Below are positions 56,901 through 64,000 of a DNA stretch of 64,000 nt, piece by piece. Where the stretch lies: assembly GCA_016297005.1 (NCBI GenBank), contig JAEDHK010000004.1, positions 115,158 through 179,157 of the forward strand. Direction: 5' to 3'. The stretch comes from Clostridia bacterium. Its GTDB lineage: Bacteria; Bacillota; Clostridia; Christensenellales; DTU072. The notes beneath the pieces were generated by a model. That model had not been told where the DNA came from and did not search any database. It was given only the letters and a program-made list of their open reading frames with translations. Positions within the stretch are counted from its first letter, which is position 1, and every line of letters begins with the position of its first letter. The position numbers and the translations under genes are program-made.

Positions 56901-57110
56901 CGCGAGCTGACGACGATAAACGACGAAGTTTATTCCGTTCTGCTCGTTGCTTTGACCGACGCCTTCCGATACGTCGTAAGCGGCATCCTCGACTGTCCCA
57001 ATTTCCAACGTTTGATCACGCTGAAAACAAGCTCGGTCGGCGACGAAACCAAGAAAAAGCTTGACGCTTATGCGAAAGCGCATAATATCATCATCCTCTA
57101 CGTCAAATAG
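53997..57110 (+). CDS. Rad50/SbcC-like zinc-hook coiled-coil protein without ATPase motifs
   Basis: The 1,037-residue product has the layout of Rad50/SbcC: a globular N-terminal half-head (residues 1-150), a long coiled coil, a zinc-hook motif C510-P-V-C513 almost exactly in the middle, a second coiled coil and a C-terminal half-head. In place of Walker A the N-terminus reads AKKAFRKKDVEYIRNG. The C-terminus has ELTTINDEVYSVLLVALTDAF where the LSGGE signature is expected, and LITLKTSSVGDE where Walker B is expected. ATP hydrolysis is therefore unlikely. The start has GGAGG nine bases upstream; 29 in-frame upstream codons are ignored. It is three bases from NfeD and in one operon with FloA, which suggests an envelope-associated structural role rather than nuclease control (inference). 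Confidence 0.8.
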   Translation: MLIKKLTVNGIFDDPALSFDFTSAKKAFRKKDVEYIRNGLSYAVFGDPVLAHGNVSLAFEQDGEALLVRDFEANVTALHLTNGTLQGEEAVNEYLSSVLKMDKKMWDVFFNVKEEETYENSFERTADYFISVLTNLSIDREIAESAFDRFKDKLQEYKDKDEVLRSLEEDYNAAEIAKKIQEVNAEIEEIQNDCSALRDAVVLGEKAQATAEQLRNTEKELADLDAERKPTDDLREKLKRSERIKEQLVAVRKSAAIISENDGLKPIIEDKKKELVQKVKETETGERVMKKKQSDYVKTTATVESLYTALSELITENVSSDKSDNLILRHVDRKFAQLDKTLVTLRKKEEDLQADLDKAELDVAVYSRQCGADAVIKAFEKLYDFNRDQMDRSNERLNAIAEENGEDTALLISMYHDAERKKDELFRTHILADNILRETDSIDEKINENNVAVRSQQESLDALENAKATLTGYLEKCNKKIEAADDEIFKLNTRKQYYNEINALEYGNHCPVCNMPVIDKADTSVATSDLDNEIKKQEDEISSYRSVRAEYSAKLNEINVRIGSLRAKTDTGRGYVASLQQSKLAKIAILKKLYASAGVGTQDELVSLLEQKATEVSKAFSVANELKSLTQSTFIAGENVSHIAALIKEMNGSDGGEPIAQGRNKLIALEKQENLTPGSVSGVGKQAEGDAYEALRNALEKRISLQKSLAEVRENIIACQSRAATVTEGDKELNYGQLCIAYAGKQYVSVIERIREKEAEKKQLINEISALNSILKDKRAEIESERDDIRGLEARFNNNLDYLETLQNDGGYDLELLKKGKLSNLEEQILSDGEADKIRRQIEEYDKKELLLQSRIEALQKAIGSIDTDDALIKKQEALPRAEELLAEKKEALSLLLGEATIANTLRDKRKVLSAEADTYQENYSYLGRVYDDGAVILKDTINYALSNILPQYTVECKGSGLVLKDGRRELTTINDEVYSVLLVALTDAFRYVVSGILDCPNFQRLITLKTSSVGDETKKKLDAYAKAHNIIILYVK

Positions 57111-57113
57111 AAT

Positions 57114-57653
57114 ATGGTCTTTTTTCAACAATTCGGTTTGCTTTTTTCCAATATGGAATGGTACGTTCTCGTTCCTTTCCTTTTGGGCATAATTTTTCTG
57201 TTCGTTGAGTTTTTGGAGCCGGGATTCGGCGTCTTCGGCATTTCCGGCATCGTCTGTCTGATTCTCAGCGTCGTACTTCGAGCCGTTTTGCATAAACCGG
57301 AAGACGATATCGTGATGCAACTATTCCAGTTTTTACTCGTCGACGCGATGATTTTGGGATTGTGCTTTCTGTTTCTTTTCATTGCGCAAAAAAAGGGCTG
57401 GCTGAAAAAAGGGATCTTTACCGTCGGCACGGCGGTCGATCCGGATTTCAGCAGCGGCACCGAAAACTTTTCCGCATTGCTCGGTAAAGAGGGAACGGCT
57501 TTGACCGTGCTGCGCCCGGCCGGGAAAGTGGAAATCGAGGGCGTTACGTACGACGTCGTATCGTCGGATTTTTTGATCGAACAAGGAGATACTATCGTCG
57601 TATCGGGCGTCGAAGGCGGAACAATACGCGTTACTAAAAAAACAATCGACTGA
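57114..57653 (+). CDS. NfeD-family membrane protein
   Basis: Partner of flotillin-like SPFH proteins in membrane microdomain organisation. The 179-residue product has about three to four N-terminal membrane segments (residues 17-60 and 70-90, including [21 protein letters not shown]). A C-terminal soluble OB-fold domain follows (residues 115-179: [29 protein letters not shown]). The start is uncertain: 57114 has no good ribosome binding site and may rely on coupling to the upstream stop. The ATG at 57153 (MEWYVLVP) is an alternative. It is followed by floA after 19 bases, the standard nfeD-floA order. Confidence 0.9.
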   Translation: MVFFQQFGLLFSNMEWYVLVPFLLGIIFLFVEFLEPGFGVFGISGIVCLILSVVLRAVLHKPEDDIVMQLFQFLLVDAMILGLCFLFLFIAQKKGWLKKGIFTVGTAVDPDFSSGTENFSALLGKEGTALTVLRPAGKVEIEGVTYDVVSSDFLIEQGDTIVVSGVEGGTIRVTKKTID

Positions 57654-57672
57654 AATCAGGAGGTATATTATT

Positions 57673-58689
57673 ATGTTATCCTTTTTACTTGCGGCGACCG
57701 ACAGCTCCACGGTGGGCCTGATCGTAGGCATCGTATTAATCGTTGTCGCCATTGTTGCGTTTTTTGCGCTTGTACCGCTCGGGCTTTGGTTCCGCGCCCT
57801 CGTTTCCGGCGCGTCCGTATCTATGGCAAAACTCGTCGGCATGCGTCTTCGTAAGATCAAGATCGGCATGATCGTAGACGCCTATATCACCGGTAAAAAG
57901 GCCGGTCTAGACATCAATATTTCCGAGCTGGAAACGCACTACATGGCAAAGGGCGACGTACTGAAAGTCGTCAACGCTCTTATCAGCGCTCACAGCGCCA
58001 ACATCGACCTGACCACCAAGACGGCCATGGCCATCGACCTTGCCGGTCGTGACGTACTCAACGCCGTAAAGGTCAGCGTCAACCCGAAAGTTATCGAAAC
58101 CCCCATCATTGCCGCCATCGCAAAAGACGGTATCGAACTGAGATGCAAAGCCCGCGTTACCGTACGCGCCAATATTTCCCGCCTGATCGGCGGTAGCGGA
58201 GAAGAAACCATCATCGCCCGCGTAGGCGAAGGCATCGTTACCACCGTCGGCAGCGCCACCACTCACAAAGACGTGTTGGAAAACCCCGACCGTATCAGCA
58301 AGACCGTTCTTGCAAAAGGCCTCGACAGCGGTACCGCATACGAAATCCTTTCCATCGATATCGCCGACGTTGACGTGGGCAGAAACATCGGCGCCCAACT
58401 CCAGATGGATCAGGCCGAAGCCGACAAACGTATCGCCCAGGCAAAAGCCGAAGAACGCCGTGCGATGGCCGTCGCCAGCGAACAGGAAATGAAAGCCAAA
58501 ACGCAGGAAATGCGCGCTATCGTTATCGAAGCGGAAGCCGAAGTTCCGAAAGCCATGGCAGAAGCATTGCGCAGCGGAAAACTTGGCGTCATGGATTACT
58601 ATAATATGCAGAATCTGCAAGCGGACACCAATATGCGCAACTCTATTTCCGGCAACTCTCCCGAGAATAAAGAAAGCAGCAAGAAATAA
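57673..58689 (+). CDS. floA: Flotillin-like protein FloA (SPFH domain)
   Basis: Scaffold of functional membrane microdomains. The 338-residue product has an N-terminal membrane segment (residues 14-40, [20 protein letters not shown]), then an SPFH domain. The alanine- and glutamate-rich flotillin region contains [25 protein letters not shown], and the C-terminus is short and polar. Characteristic stretches are [12 protein letters not shown] and a [19 protein letters not shown] segment. AGGAGG precedes the ATG. Length is normal for the FloA/YqfA family. It lies directly downstream of nfeD. Confidence 0.96.
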   Translation: MLSFLLAATDSSTVGLIVGIVLIVVAIVAFFALVPLGLWFRALVSGASVSMAKLVGMRLRKIKIGMIVDAYITGKKAGLDINISELETHYMAKGDVLKVVNALISAHSANIDLTTKTAMAIDLAGRDVLNAVKVSVNPKVIETPIIAAIAKDGIELRCKARVTVRANISRLIGGSGEETIIARVGEGIVTTVGSATTHKDVLENPDRISKTVLAKGLDSGTAYEILSIDIADVDVGRNIGAQLQMDQAEADKRIAQAKAEERRAMAVASEQEMKAKTQEMRAIVIEAEAEVPKAMAEALRSGKLGVMDYYNMQNLQADTNMRNSISGNSPENKESSKK

Positions 58690-58691
58690 CC

Positions 58692-58895
58692 ATGAAAGAG
58701 ATTAAACCGGACATCAAACCGAAGACGGTCGTTTGTAGACCCGATATTCAACCGACGATAGACGAAGAGCACTGCGTCTGCCCGGAAGCGCATAAGGAAT
58801 TGGAACGGCAAATGGACGCCATCACGCCCAATCCCCTGCTGAAATTCTTCGTCATGAGCGACGTCCTCGGTCCGCCGAAATGTAAACGCAGATGA
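58692..58895 (+). CDS. Small protein of unknown function after FloA
   Basis: A 67-residue, cysteine-containing, mixed-charge product (MKEIKPDIKPKTVVC, a CVC pair, and an ending VLGPPKCKRR). It starts two bases after the floA stop without its own strong ribosome binding site, so translation would be coupled to floA. The basic Cys-Lys-Arg end and hydrophobic LLKFFVMSDVL segment look like a real small protein, but no family is recognised. No clear terminator separates it from the ferredoxin promoter 12 bases further on. Confidence 0.6.
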   Translation: MKEIKPDIKPKTVVCRPDIQPTIDEEHCVCPEAHKELERQMDAITPNPLLKFFVMSDVLGPPKCKRR

Positions 58896-58907
58896 TTCTT
58901 CTCGCGC

Positions 58908-58936
58908 TTGACAATCATCCTTGCCGATGATATAAT
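58908..58936 (+). promoter_or_regulatory. Consensus promoter of the ferredoxin gene
   Basis: TTGACA (58908-58913), 17 bases and TATAAT (58931-58936), a perfect sigma-A promoter. The leader to the ferredoxin start is only about 32 bases and holds AAAAGGAG. This predicts strong expression. Confidence 0.88.
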
Positions 58937-58974
58937 CAAAATATCAAATGAAAATTAAAAAAGGAGTATTACTT

Positions 58975-59145
58975 ATGGCTTATTTTATTACCGATAATTG
59001 CATCTCTTGCGGATGCTGTGCAGACGCTTGCCCCGTGAGCGCTATCAGCGAAGGGGACGGCAAATACGTTATTGACGCCGATGCTTGCCTGAGCTGCGGT
59101 AGCTGTGCCTCTACCTGCCCGAACGAAGCCATCGTTGAGCAATAA
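58975..59145 (+). CDS. 2[4Fe-4S] ferredoxin, clostridial type
   Basis: Low-potential electron carrier for fermentative and radical enzymes. The 56-residue product (MAYFITDNC...) carries two cluster motifs, CISCGCCADACP and CLSCGSCASTCP, each C-x2-C-x2-C-x3-C-P, spaced as in clostridial ferredoxins. The ATG at 58975 is chosen because AAAAGGAG lies just upstream; a longer frame from 58948 would include that site. It is a single-gene unit with its own promoter and terminator, as expected for an abundant protein in an anaerobe. Confidence 0.97.
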   Translation: MAYFITDNCISCGCCADACPVSAISEGDGKYVIDADACLSCGSCASTCPNEAIVEQ

Positions 59146-59164
59146 TTTTTACGGAACAAAAAAT

Positions 59165-59199
59165 AACGGCGCACAGGAAATCTGTGCGCCGTTGTCTTT
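59165..59199 (+). terminator. Rho-independent terminator of the ferredoxin gene
   Basis: A 12-bp GC-rich stem, AACGGCGCACAG (59165-59176) with CTGTGCGCCGTT (59182-59193), and a 5-base GAAAT loop, followed by GTCTTTC. The stem is strong and the U tract is weak. It lies 20 bases after the ferredoxin stop. Confidence 0.85.
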
Positions 59200-59263
59200 C
59201 CCGAAAAAGTTTTTCTCTGCTCGCCTGTAACTTTGTTTTGACAGTGGTACAATGATATCGGAT

Positions 59264-59443
59264 ATGGATTTTTTTGCTTATTATTTATATAAAGGATATT
59301 CATTATATGCCGAAAGCGAAGACGGCCTCTTCCATTACGACCGCGCAACCAAAAATTGGTACTCCGTCGAATCGGGCTGGGAAATGGCCGACAACGACGA
59401 TATGAAAGAAATATCCGAAGAACGCGCCGCAAGGTTTTTCTAA
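59264..59443 (+). CDS. Small acidic aromatic protein of unknown function
   Basis: A product of 59 residues from the ATG at 59264 (MDFFAYYLYKGYSLYAES), or 63 from 59252. It is rich in Tyr, Phe, Trp and Glu, ends ISEERAARFF and has no membrane segment. The segment DGLFHYDRATKNWYSVESGWEM reads like a real folded small domain. A TTGACA at 59238-59243 lies upstream but without a good -10, and no strong ribosome binding site is present. A stem with a T-rich flank follows at 59468. No family is recognised. Confidence 0.5.
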   Translation: MDFFAYYLYKGYSLYAESEDGLFHYDRATKNWYSVESGWEMADNDDMKEISEERAARFF

Positions 59444-59467
59444 GCGAAGTCTTCCGAGGACAGAAAC

Positions 59468-59510
59468 AACGTTCTCGATCGGGCTGTGGGGAGCGTTCTT
59501 TCATTCTTTT
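59468..59510 (+). terminator. Probable terminator after the small aromatic protein
   Basis: AACGTTCTC (59468-59476) pairs with GGGAGCGTT (59489-59497), nine pairs including two G-U, across a 12-base loop. A T-rich stretch (CTTTCATTCTTTTC) follows. It separates the small gene from the alcohol dehydrogenase promoter. Confidence 0.55.
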
Positions 59511-59557
59511 CTCATTTTGAATAATCTTTGTTTTTTTATTAAAAAAGACCGCAAATC

Positions 59558-59586
59558 TTGCATATTAGAAAAAAGAAGTGTATACT
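59558..59586 (+). promoter_or_regulatory. Promoter of the alcohol dehydrogenase gene
   Basis: TTGCAT (59558-59563), 17 bases and TATACT (59581-59586). The leader is about 25 bases and includes AAAAGGAG. No Rex-type palindrome is visible nearby. Confidence 0.75.
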
Positions 59587-59617
59587 ATTGCTATCAAAGG
59601 AAAAGGAGTTTTTTAAC

Positions 59618-60823
59618 ATGAACTTTTTATTCAAAGCTTATTGCAGAACTTATCAGAGCATTATTCGCTTTGCTCTGAAATTTATCAAATTCCGTGAGCC
59701 GGAGACTCTCGACGGATTGACCGCCCTTGCCGACAAAGTCAAAAGCGAAGGTCTATCTTCGATTTTGATCGTTACCGACGACGTGCTCCACAACAAATTA
59801 CATCTGCTCGACGGACTGAAAGAAGATTTGAAAAAGAGAGACGTGAACTTCGTCGTCTATGACAAAGTTTTGCCCAACCCGGACGTTACTCTCGTCAACG
59901 AAGGATACGATCTCTATAAGTCCAACAACTGCCAGGGCATCGTTGCCGTCGGAGGCGGTTCTCCCATGGACTGTGCCAAGGCTATCGGTTGCCGCGTAGC
60001 GCGTCCGAACAAGACCATTCAACAATTACAAGGCTACTTCAAAGTTATGAAGAAGTTGCCGCCCCTCTTCGCCGTGCCGACTACGGCGGGTACCGGAAGC
60101 GAAACGACGGTCGCCGCCGTAATAAGCGATCATGCCAATAACACCAAGTGCGCCATCAACGATCCCGTACTGATCCCTAAATTCGCAGTGCTCGATCCGA
60201 CGCTTACCGTTGGCTTACCCAAACACATTACTTCTACCACCGGTATGGACGCACTCACTCATGCAGTAGAGGCCTATATCGGAAATACTAACACCGACAA
60301 CACTCGCGAAAAGGCCGTCCGCTGCACCAAGCTCGTCTTCGAGAACCTGGAAAAAGCCTACTTTGAGGGCTCCGATATCAAAACTCGTCGTAACATGCAA
60401 TACGCCGCGTACTACGGCGGTATTGCCTTTACACGCGCTTACGTAGGCAACGTGCACGCCCTCGCGCATAAACTTGGCGGAAAATACAACACCCCCCACG
60501 GCCTTGCCAACGCCGTTCTGCTCCCGTACGTTCTCGACTACTATGGTAAAACCGCCGAATTGCCCTTGGCCGAACTCGCTACCGCCGTCGGAATTAAAGG
60601 GGTAGATAATGCGGCTAAGGCCCGTCTCTTTATCGCCGCCATCCGCAAGATGAACGAAGTGATGAACATTCCGGCAACGCTGGACTGCATCAAAGAAGAA
60701 GATCTGGACTTCCTCGCAGGAGAAGCCTTCAAAGAAGCCAACCCGGCATATCCGGTACCGAAAATTATGAGCAAAGAAGACATGAAAGACATCTACCGCA
60801 AAGTCGGCGGATTAACTAAATAA
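59618..60823 (+). CDS. Iron-type (group III) alcohol dehydrogenase
   Basis: NAD(P)-dependent interconversion of alcohols and aldehydes, probably in fermentation. From the ATG at 59618 (MNFLFKAYCR) the product has 401 residues. The nucleotide-binding loop is GIVAVGGGSPMDCAKAIG, followed by PTTAGTGSETT. Metal ligands are expected at the Asp of VLDPTLTVGLP and at the His residues in GMDALTHAVEAY, GNVHALAHKLGG and TPHGLANAVLLP, all present. The N-terminus has a basic aromatic extension before the usual Rossmann-like domain. It has its own promoter and terminator. The substrate cannot be predicted. Confidence 0.94.
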   Translation: MNFLFKAYCRTYQSIIRFALKFIKFREPETLDGLTALADKVKSEGLSSILIVTDDVLHNKLHLLDGLKEDLKKRDVNFVVYDKVLPNPDVTLVNEGYDLYKSNNCQGIVAVGGGSPMDCAKAIGCRVARPNKTIQQLQGYFKVMKKLPPLFAVPTTAGTGSETTVAAVISDHANNTKCAINDPVLIPKFAVLDPTLTVGLPKHITSTTGMDALTHAVEAYIGNTNTDNTREKAVRCTKLVFENLEKAYFEGSDIKTRRNMQYAAYYGGIAFTRAYVGNVHALAHKLGGKYNTPHGLANAVLLPYVLDYYGKTAELPLAELATAVGIKGVDNAAKARLFIAAIRKMNEVMNIPATLDCIKEEDLDFLAGEAFKEANPAYPVPKIMSKEDMKDIYRKVGGLTK

Positions 60824-60845
60824 GAACGCGTATAATACTCTTTGC

Positions 60846-60921
60846 GCCCGTAAAAAGCTCTGCTTATTCACATACCAAAGATTCGTCATATGGATATGAA
60901 AGATAATTTTACGGGCTTTTT
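60846..60921 (+). terminator. Terminator of the alcohol dehydrogenase gene, long loop
   Basis: GCCCGTAAAA (60846-60855) pairs perfectly with TTTTACGGGC (60907-60916), followed by a T5 run. The 51-base loop is unusually long and contains further short self-complementary pieces (around TCATATGGATATGA), so it may fold as a branched stem. Confidence 0.65.
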
Positions 60922-61081
60922 ATATGCTCGGCAAGCTATACAACAGTACAGTAAAGGATCGTCATTCCAAAGAAACACGCGCATTCTGTTTTCATATCCT
61001 CCGCTTATGTAACGTTTCATACATAAAAAAATCGGCACGGTAATGTGCAATCCTAATAAGAAAACATTGTAGGGCGAGAAA
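60922..61081. other. Junction region between chromosome and mobile element
   Basis: This AT-rich stretch has no gene. It most likely contains the end of the serine-recombinase element, because the recombinase normally lies at the very end of such elements, close to the attachment site. I could not identify the exact junction or a target duplication, since the other end is outside the window. Confidence 0.45.
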
Positions 61082-61112
61082 GAAACGGTATAGCTTACGG
61101 CTATGCCGTTTC
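61082..61112 (-). terminator. Terminator of the recombinase gene
   Basis: Stem GAAACGGTATAG (61082-61093) with CTATGCCGTTTC (61101-61112), 12 pairs with one G-U or mismatch and a 7-base loop. It lies just after the recombinase stop. On the minus strand TTTCTCG follows, a weak U tract. Confidence 0.7.
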
Positions 61113-61114
61113 TT

Positions 61115-62839
<1,725 letters not shown>

Positions 62840-62886
62840 CTACACTTATTCTACCGCGCTTTTTAGGTTTTGTCTGCCTATGGAGG

Positions 62887-63075
62887 TCAAGTTGTTATGG
62901 CTTTTTTTCGGACCTCGTCCTTGATAAGCCTTTCTATTTTAGAAACCACACCGTCTTTTGCCTGCTCAGGAAAGAAGGAATTGACGATGAAGGTTGTATT
63001 TCCGATTTTCTTCTCGCTCCGCACAGGCGGGGCGTATTTTATTTCTTTATTTTCAAAGGTTCTATCTTCTTGCAT
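62887..63075 (-). CDS. tnpW: Transposon-encoded protein TnpW
   Basis: A 62-residue protein (MQEDRTFENKEIKYAPP...). Its core KKIGNTTFIVNSFFPEQAKDGVVSKIERLI matches the TnpW family that accompanies clostridial serine-recombinase transposons. The function is unproven; it may assist or regulate excision. The ATG at 63073-63075 is preceded by GGGG about seven bases upstream. A 63-codon in-frame upstream extension lacks any family similarity and is ignored. It lies 86 bases before the recombinase. Confidence 0.85.
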   Translation of the reverse strand: MQEDRTFENKEIKYAPPVRSEKKIGNTTFIVNSFFPEQAKDGVVSKIERLIKDEVRKKAITT

Positions 63076-63455
63076 AAGAGTACCCCTTTCATTGTTTGCA
63101 AGTTGAATAGTAAACAAAAGAGGCAATACGGATGGCTGCTGGCACAGCTCCACGGGAGTCTCACCCCGGCCCATGCTGATGGGTGCGGCGCACAATACTT
63201 TGCGGGTGTTCAATGCGCGAGTATCTTTAACCCTGCCTATGCTTCGTCGCCCACAAGCTGCCACGCTTGTTTTGCGGCCTGGTTCTGATCGCTCGCCTGT
63301 TTAGTAGGGGTCCCGTCCTGCGGACTTACAACAGGGTCATGGCGCACCGGCCGTATGGCTCGGCACAGACAGGAATGTATCCGTCTGCCTTATACTGCGC
63401 CGGAGGCCTCCCGCCGGGCTTTCTTTTTCAAAGTGCAGCCTTAGCCCAGGGGAAA
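63076..63455. other. Gene-free stretch between TnpW and the HTH gene
   Basis: This 380-base stretch is GC-richer than the chromosome and has no convincing gene on either strand. Open frames here are non-coding in style (Pro-, Cys- and Ser-rich). Elements of this type often have a short excisionase gene at this place, but none is seen. A GC-rich palindromic piece (GGAGGCCTCC, near 63402) is present. Confidence 0.45.
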
Positions 63456-63485
63456 CGGAAACAGGGAAAGGGTAAGCTGTTTCCG
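63456..63485 (-). terminator. Probable terminator after the HTH gene
   Basis: CGGAAACAG (63456-63464) pairs with CTGTTTCCG (63477-63485), a perfect 9-bp stem with a 12-base loop. On the minus strand TTTCCCC follows. It lies 18 bases past the HTH stop. Confidence 0.55.
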
Positions 63486-63503
63486 CTGTCGGGGCCGGTT
63501 TTG

Positions 63504-63740
63504 TCAGTTCATGCTGACGATAGAATGGATGAGCTTGATTTCCAGTCGGCGCTTCATGTACTCGTCCACCCTTACACGGGGCTGGCCATCGGGATCGTAG
63601 AGCGTCCTGGTACAGAGCTTGTTGATATAGCCCTCATAGTACCTCAGTACGCTATCCACGGCTTGGGCGTCACCGTCACGGGCGGCGTCGATCACCGAAA
63701 GAGGAAGAAGCTCTTTCCCTTTGTATTTAGGCTGCTTCAT
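63504..63740 (-). CDS. Small helix-turn-helix protein of conjugative elements
   Basis: A 78-residue product (MKQPKYKGKELLPLSVIDAA...). It contains the A-x-x-G-D-x-x-A-[VI]-x-x-[VI]-L-x-x-Y-x-x-Y-I pattern of the short HTH proteins next to the sigma-like factor in Tn916-type elements (Orf8 type). Its ATG is five bases past the sigma-like stop, and its GGAGG site lies in the last codons of that gene, so the two are coupled. It is probably a regulator of element genes. Confidence 0.85.
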   Translation of the reverse strand: MKQPKYKGKELLPLSVIDAARDGDAQAVDSVLRYYEGYINKLCTRTLYDPDGQPRVRVDEYMKRRLEIKLIHSIVSMN

Positions 63741-63745
63741 TCGCG

Positions 63746-64000
63746 TTAACCTCCTTTCGGCATAAGCGCCATCAATTTGATCCGGAGCTCGCTGAGCGAT
63801 TTTGTCCGTCGCCGCTGAACGGCGCTGCGGGACATTCCCACAAGGCGGCCAATCTCCTGATCCGGCAGTTCCAGAACACAGTGCAGGATCAAAATGCTCT
63901 GCTCCTGGGAGGACAAACCGGCAAAGGCATCCGCCACAAGCTCATTGTCGATATGTAGGTCATACCCATGTGACGAGAAAGTAAATCTGTCGCTGGGATA
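63746..64000 (-). CDS. Sigma-70-like factor of the element, N-terminus beyond the window
   Basis: The frame is open to the window edge. At least 84 residues are visible, starting YPSDRFTFSSHGYDL. They include a region-4 type helix-turn-helix: ALSSQEQS-like LSSQEQSILILHCVLELPDQEIGRLVGMSRSAVQRRR. This matches the Orf7-type sigma-like regulators of Tn916-like elements, which control excision and transfer genes. An internal GTG at 63935-63937 could be taken as a start but would remove the conserved N-terminal segment, so the gene is treated as cut by the edge. Confidence 0.88.
   Translation of the reverse strand, partial: YPSDRFTFSSHGYDLHIDNELVADAFAGLSSQEQSILILHCVLELPDQEIGRLVGMSRSAVQRRRTKSLSELRIKLMALMPKGG

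Noticed and set aside
57907..58620. 237-codon minus-strand frame opposite floA
   Set aside because: Antisense shadow of the alanine- and glutamate-rich FloA sequence; Phe/Gly-rich with no motif.
63076..63264. 63-codon upstream extension of TnpW
   Set aside because: TnpW similarity begins at MQEDRTF. The extension crosses the ribosome binding site and resembles no family.
63267..63749. 160-codon plus-strand frame across the gene-free stretch and HTH gene
   Set aside because: Overlaps the HTH gene in antisense and has low-complexity non-coding composition.

Overview
The window comes from a Firmicutes-type bacterium, most likely an uncultured member of the Clostridia. The signs are a classical S10-spc ribosomal protein operon with strong GGAGG ribosome binding sites, promoters of near-perfect TTGACA-N17-TATAAT form, a DnaB/DnaD plus DnaI-type helicase-loading operon, a NfeD-FloA (flotillin) pair, a clostridial 2[4Fe-4S] ferredoxin, and the start of a Tn916/Tn4451-like mobile element. 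Placement below class level (for example near Christensenellales) is a guess.

Layout. Positions 1-7558 (minus strand) hold seventeen ribosomal protein genes in transcription order S10, L3, L4, L23, L2, S19, L22, S3, L16, L29, S17, L14, L24, L5, S14, S8, L6. L6 runs off the left edge. Their promoter is at 7725-7753. Positions 8025-48947 (minus strand) are a single uninterrupted gene for a 13,640-residue lipoprotein of roughly 1.5 MDa, which fills 64% of the window. It has its own consensus promoter and a short structured leader.

Divergent from it is a plus-strand pair: a LOG-type nucleotide phosphoribohydrolase and an alpha/beta hydrolase. Then comes a minus-strand operon (dnaB/dnaD-like, dnaI-like, HAD phosphatase). 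Next is a plus-strand operon with a Rad50/SbcC-shaped zinc-hook protein that has lost all recognisable ATPase motifs, then NfeD, FloA and a small protein. A ferredoxin, a small acidic-aromatic protein and an iron-type alcohol dehydrogenase follow, each with nearby promoter or terminator signals. From about 61.08 kb to the right edge is one end of a mobile element: a large serine recombinase, TnpW, a small helix-turn-helix protein and a sigma-like factor cut by the window edge.

The most notable object is the giant lipoprotein. Its first 8,200 residues contain at least eleven copies of a beta-strand motif ending in Y-[IV]-D-[LM]-S-x-L. Each copy lies in a larger two-part beta-rich module, and alpha-helical insertions of up to about 2,500 residues interrupt the series. 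After one carboxypeptidase-regulatory-like domain near residue 8,480, the C-terminal 5,100 residues change to Ig-like, tail-fibre-like and Tyr/Trp-rich repeats. The beta modules resemble lipid-holding half-barrels in sequence style only. A lipid-bridge or giant surface-fibre role is inference, not shown.
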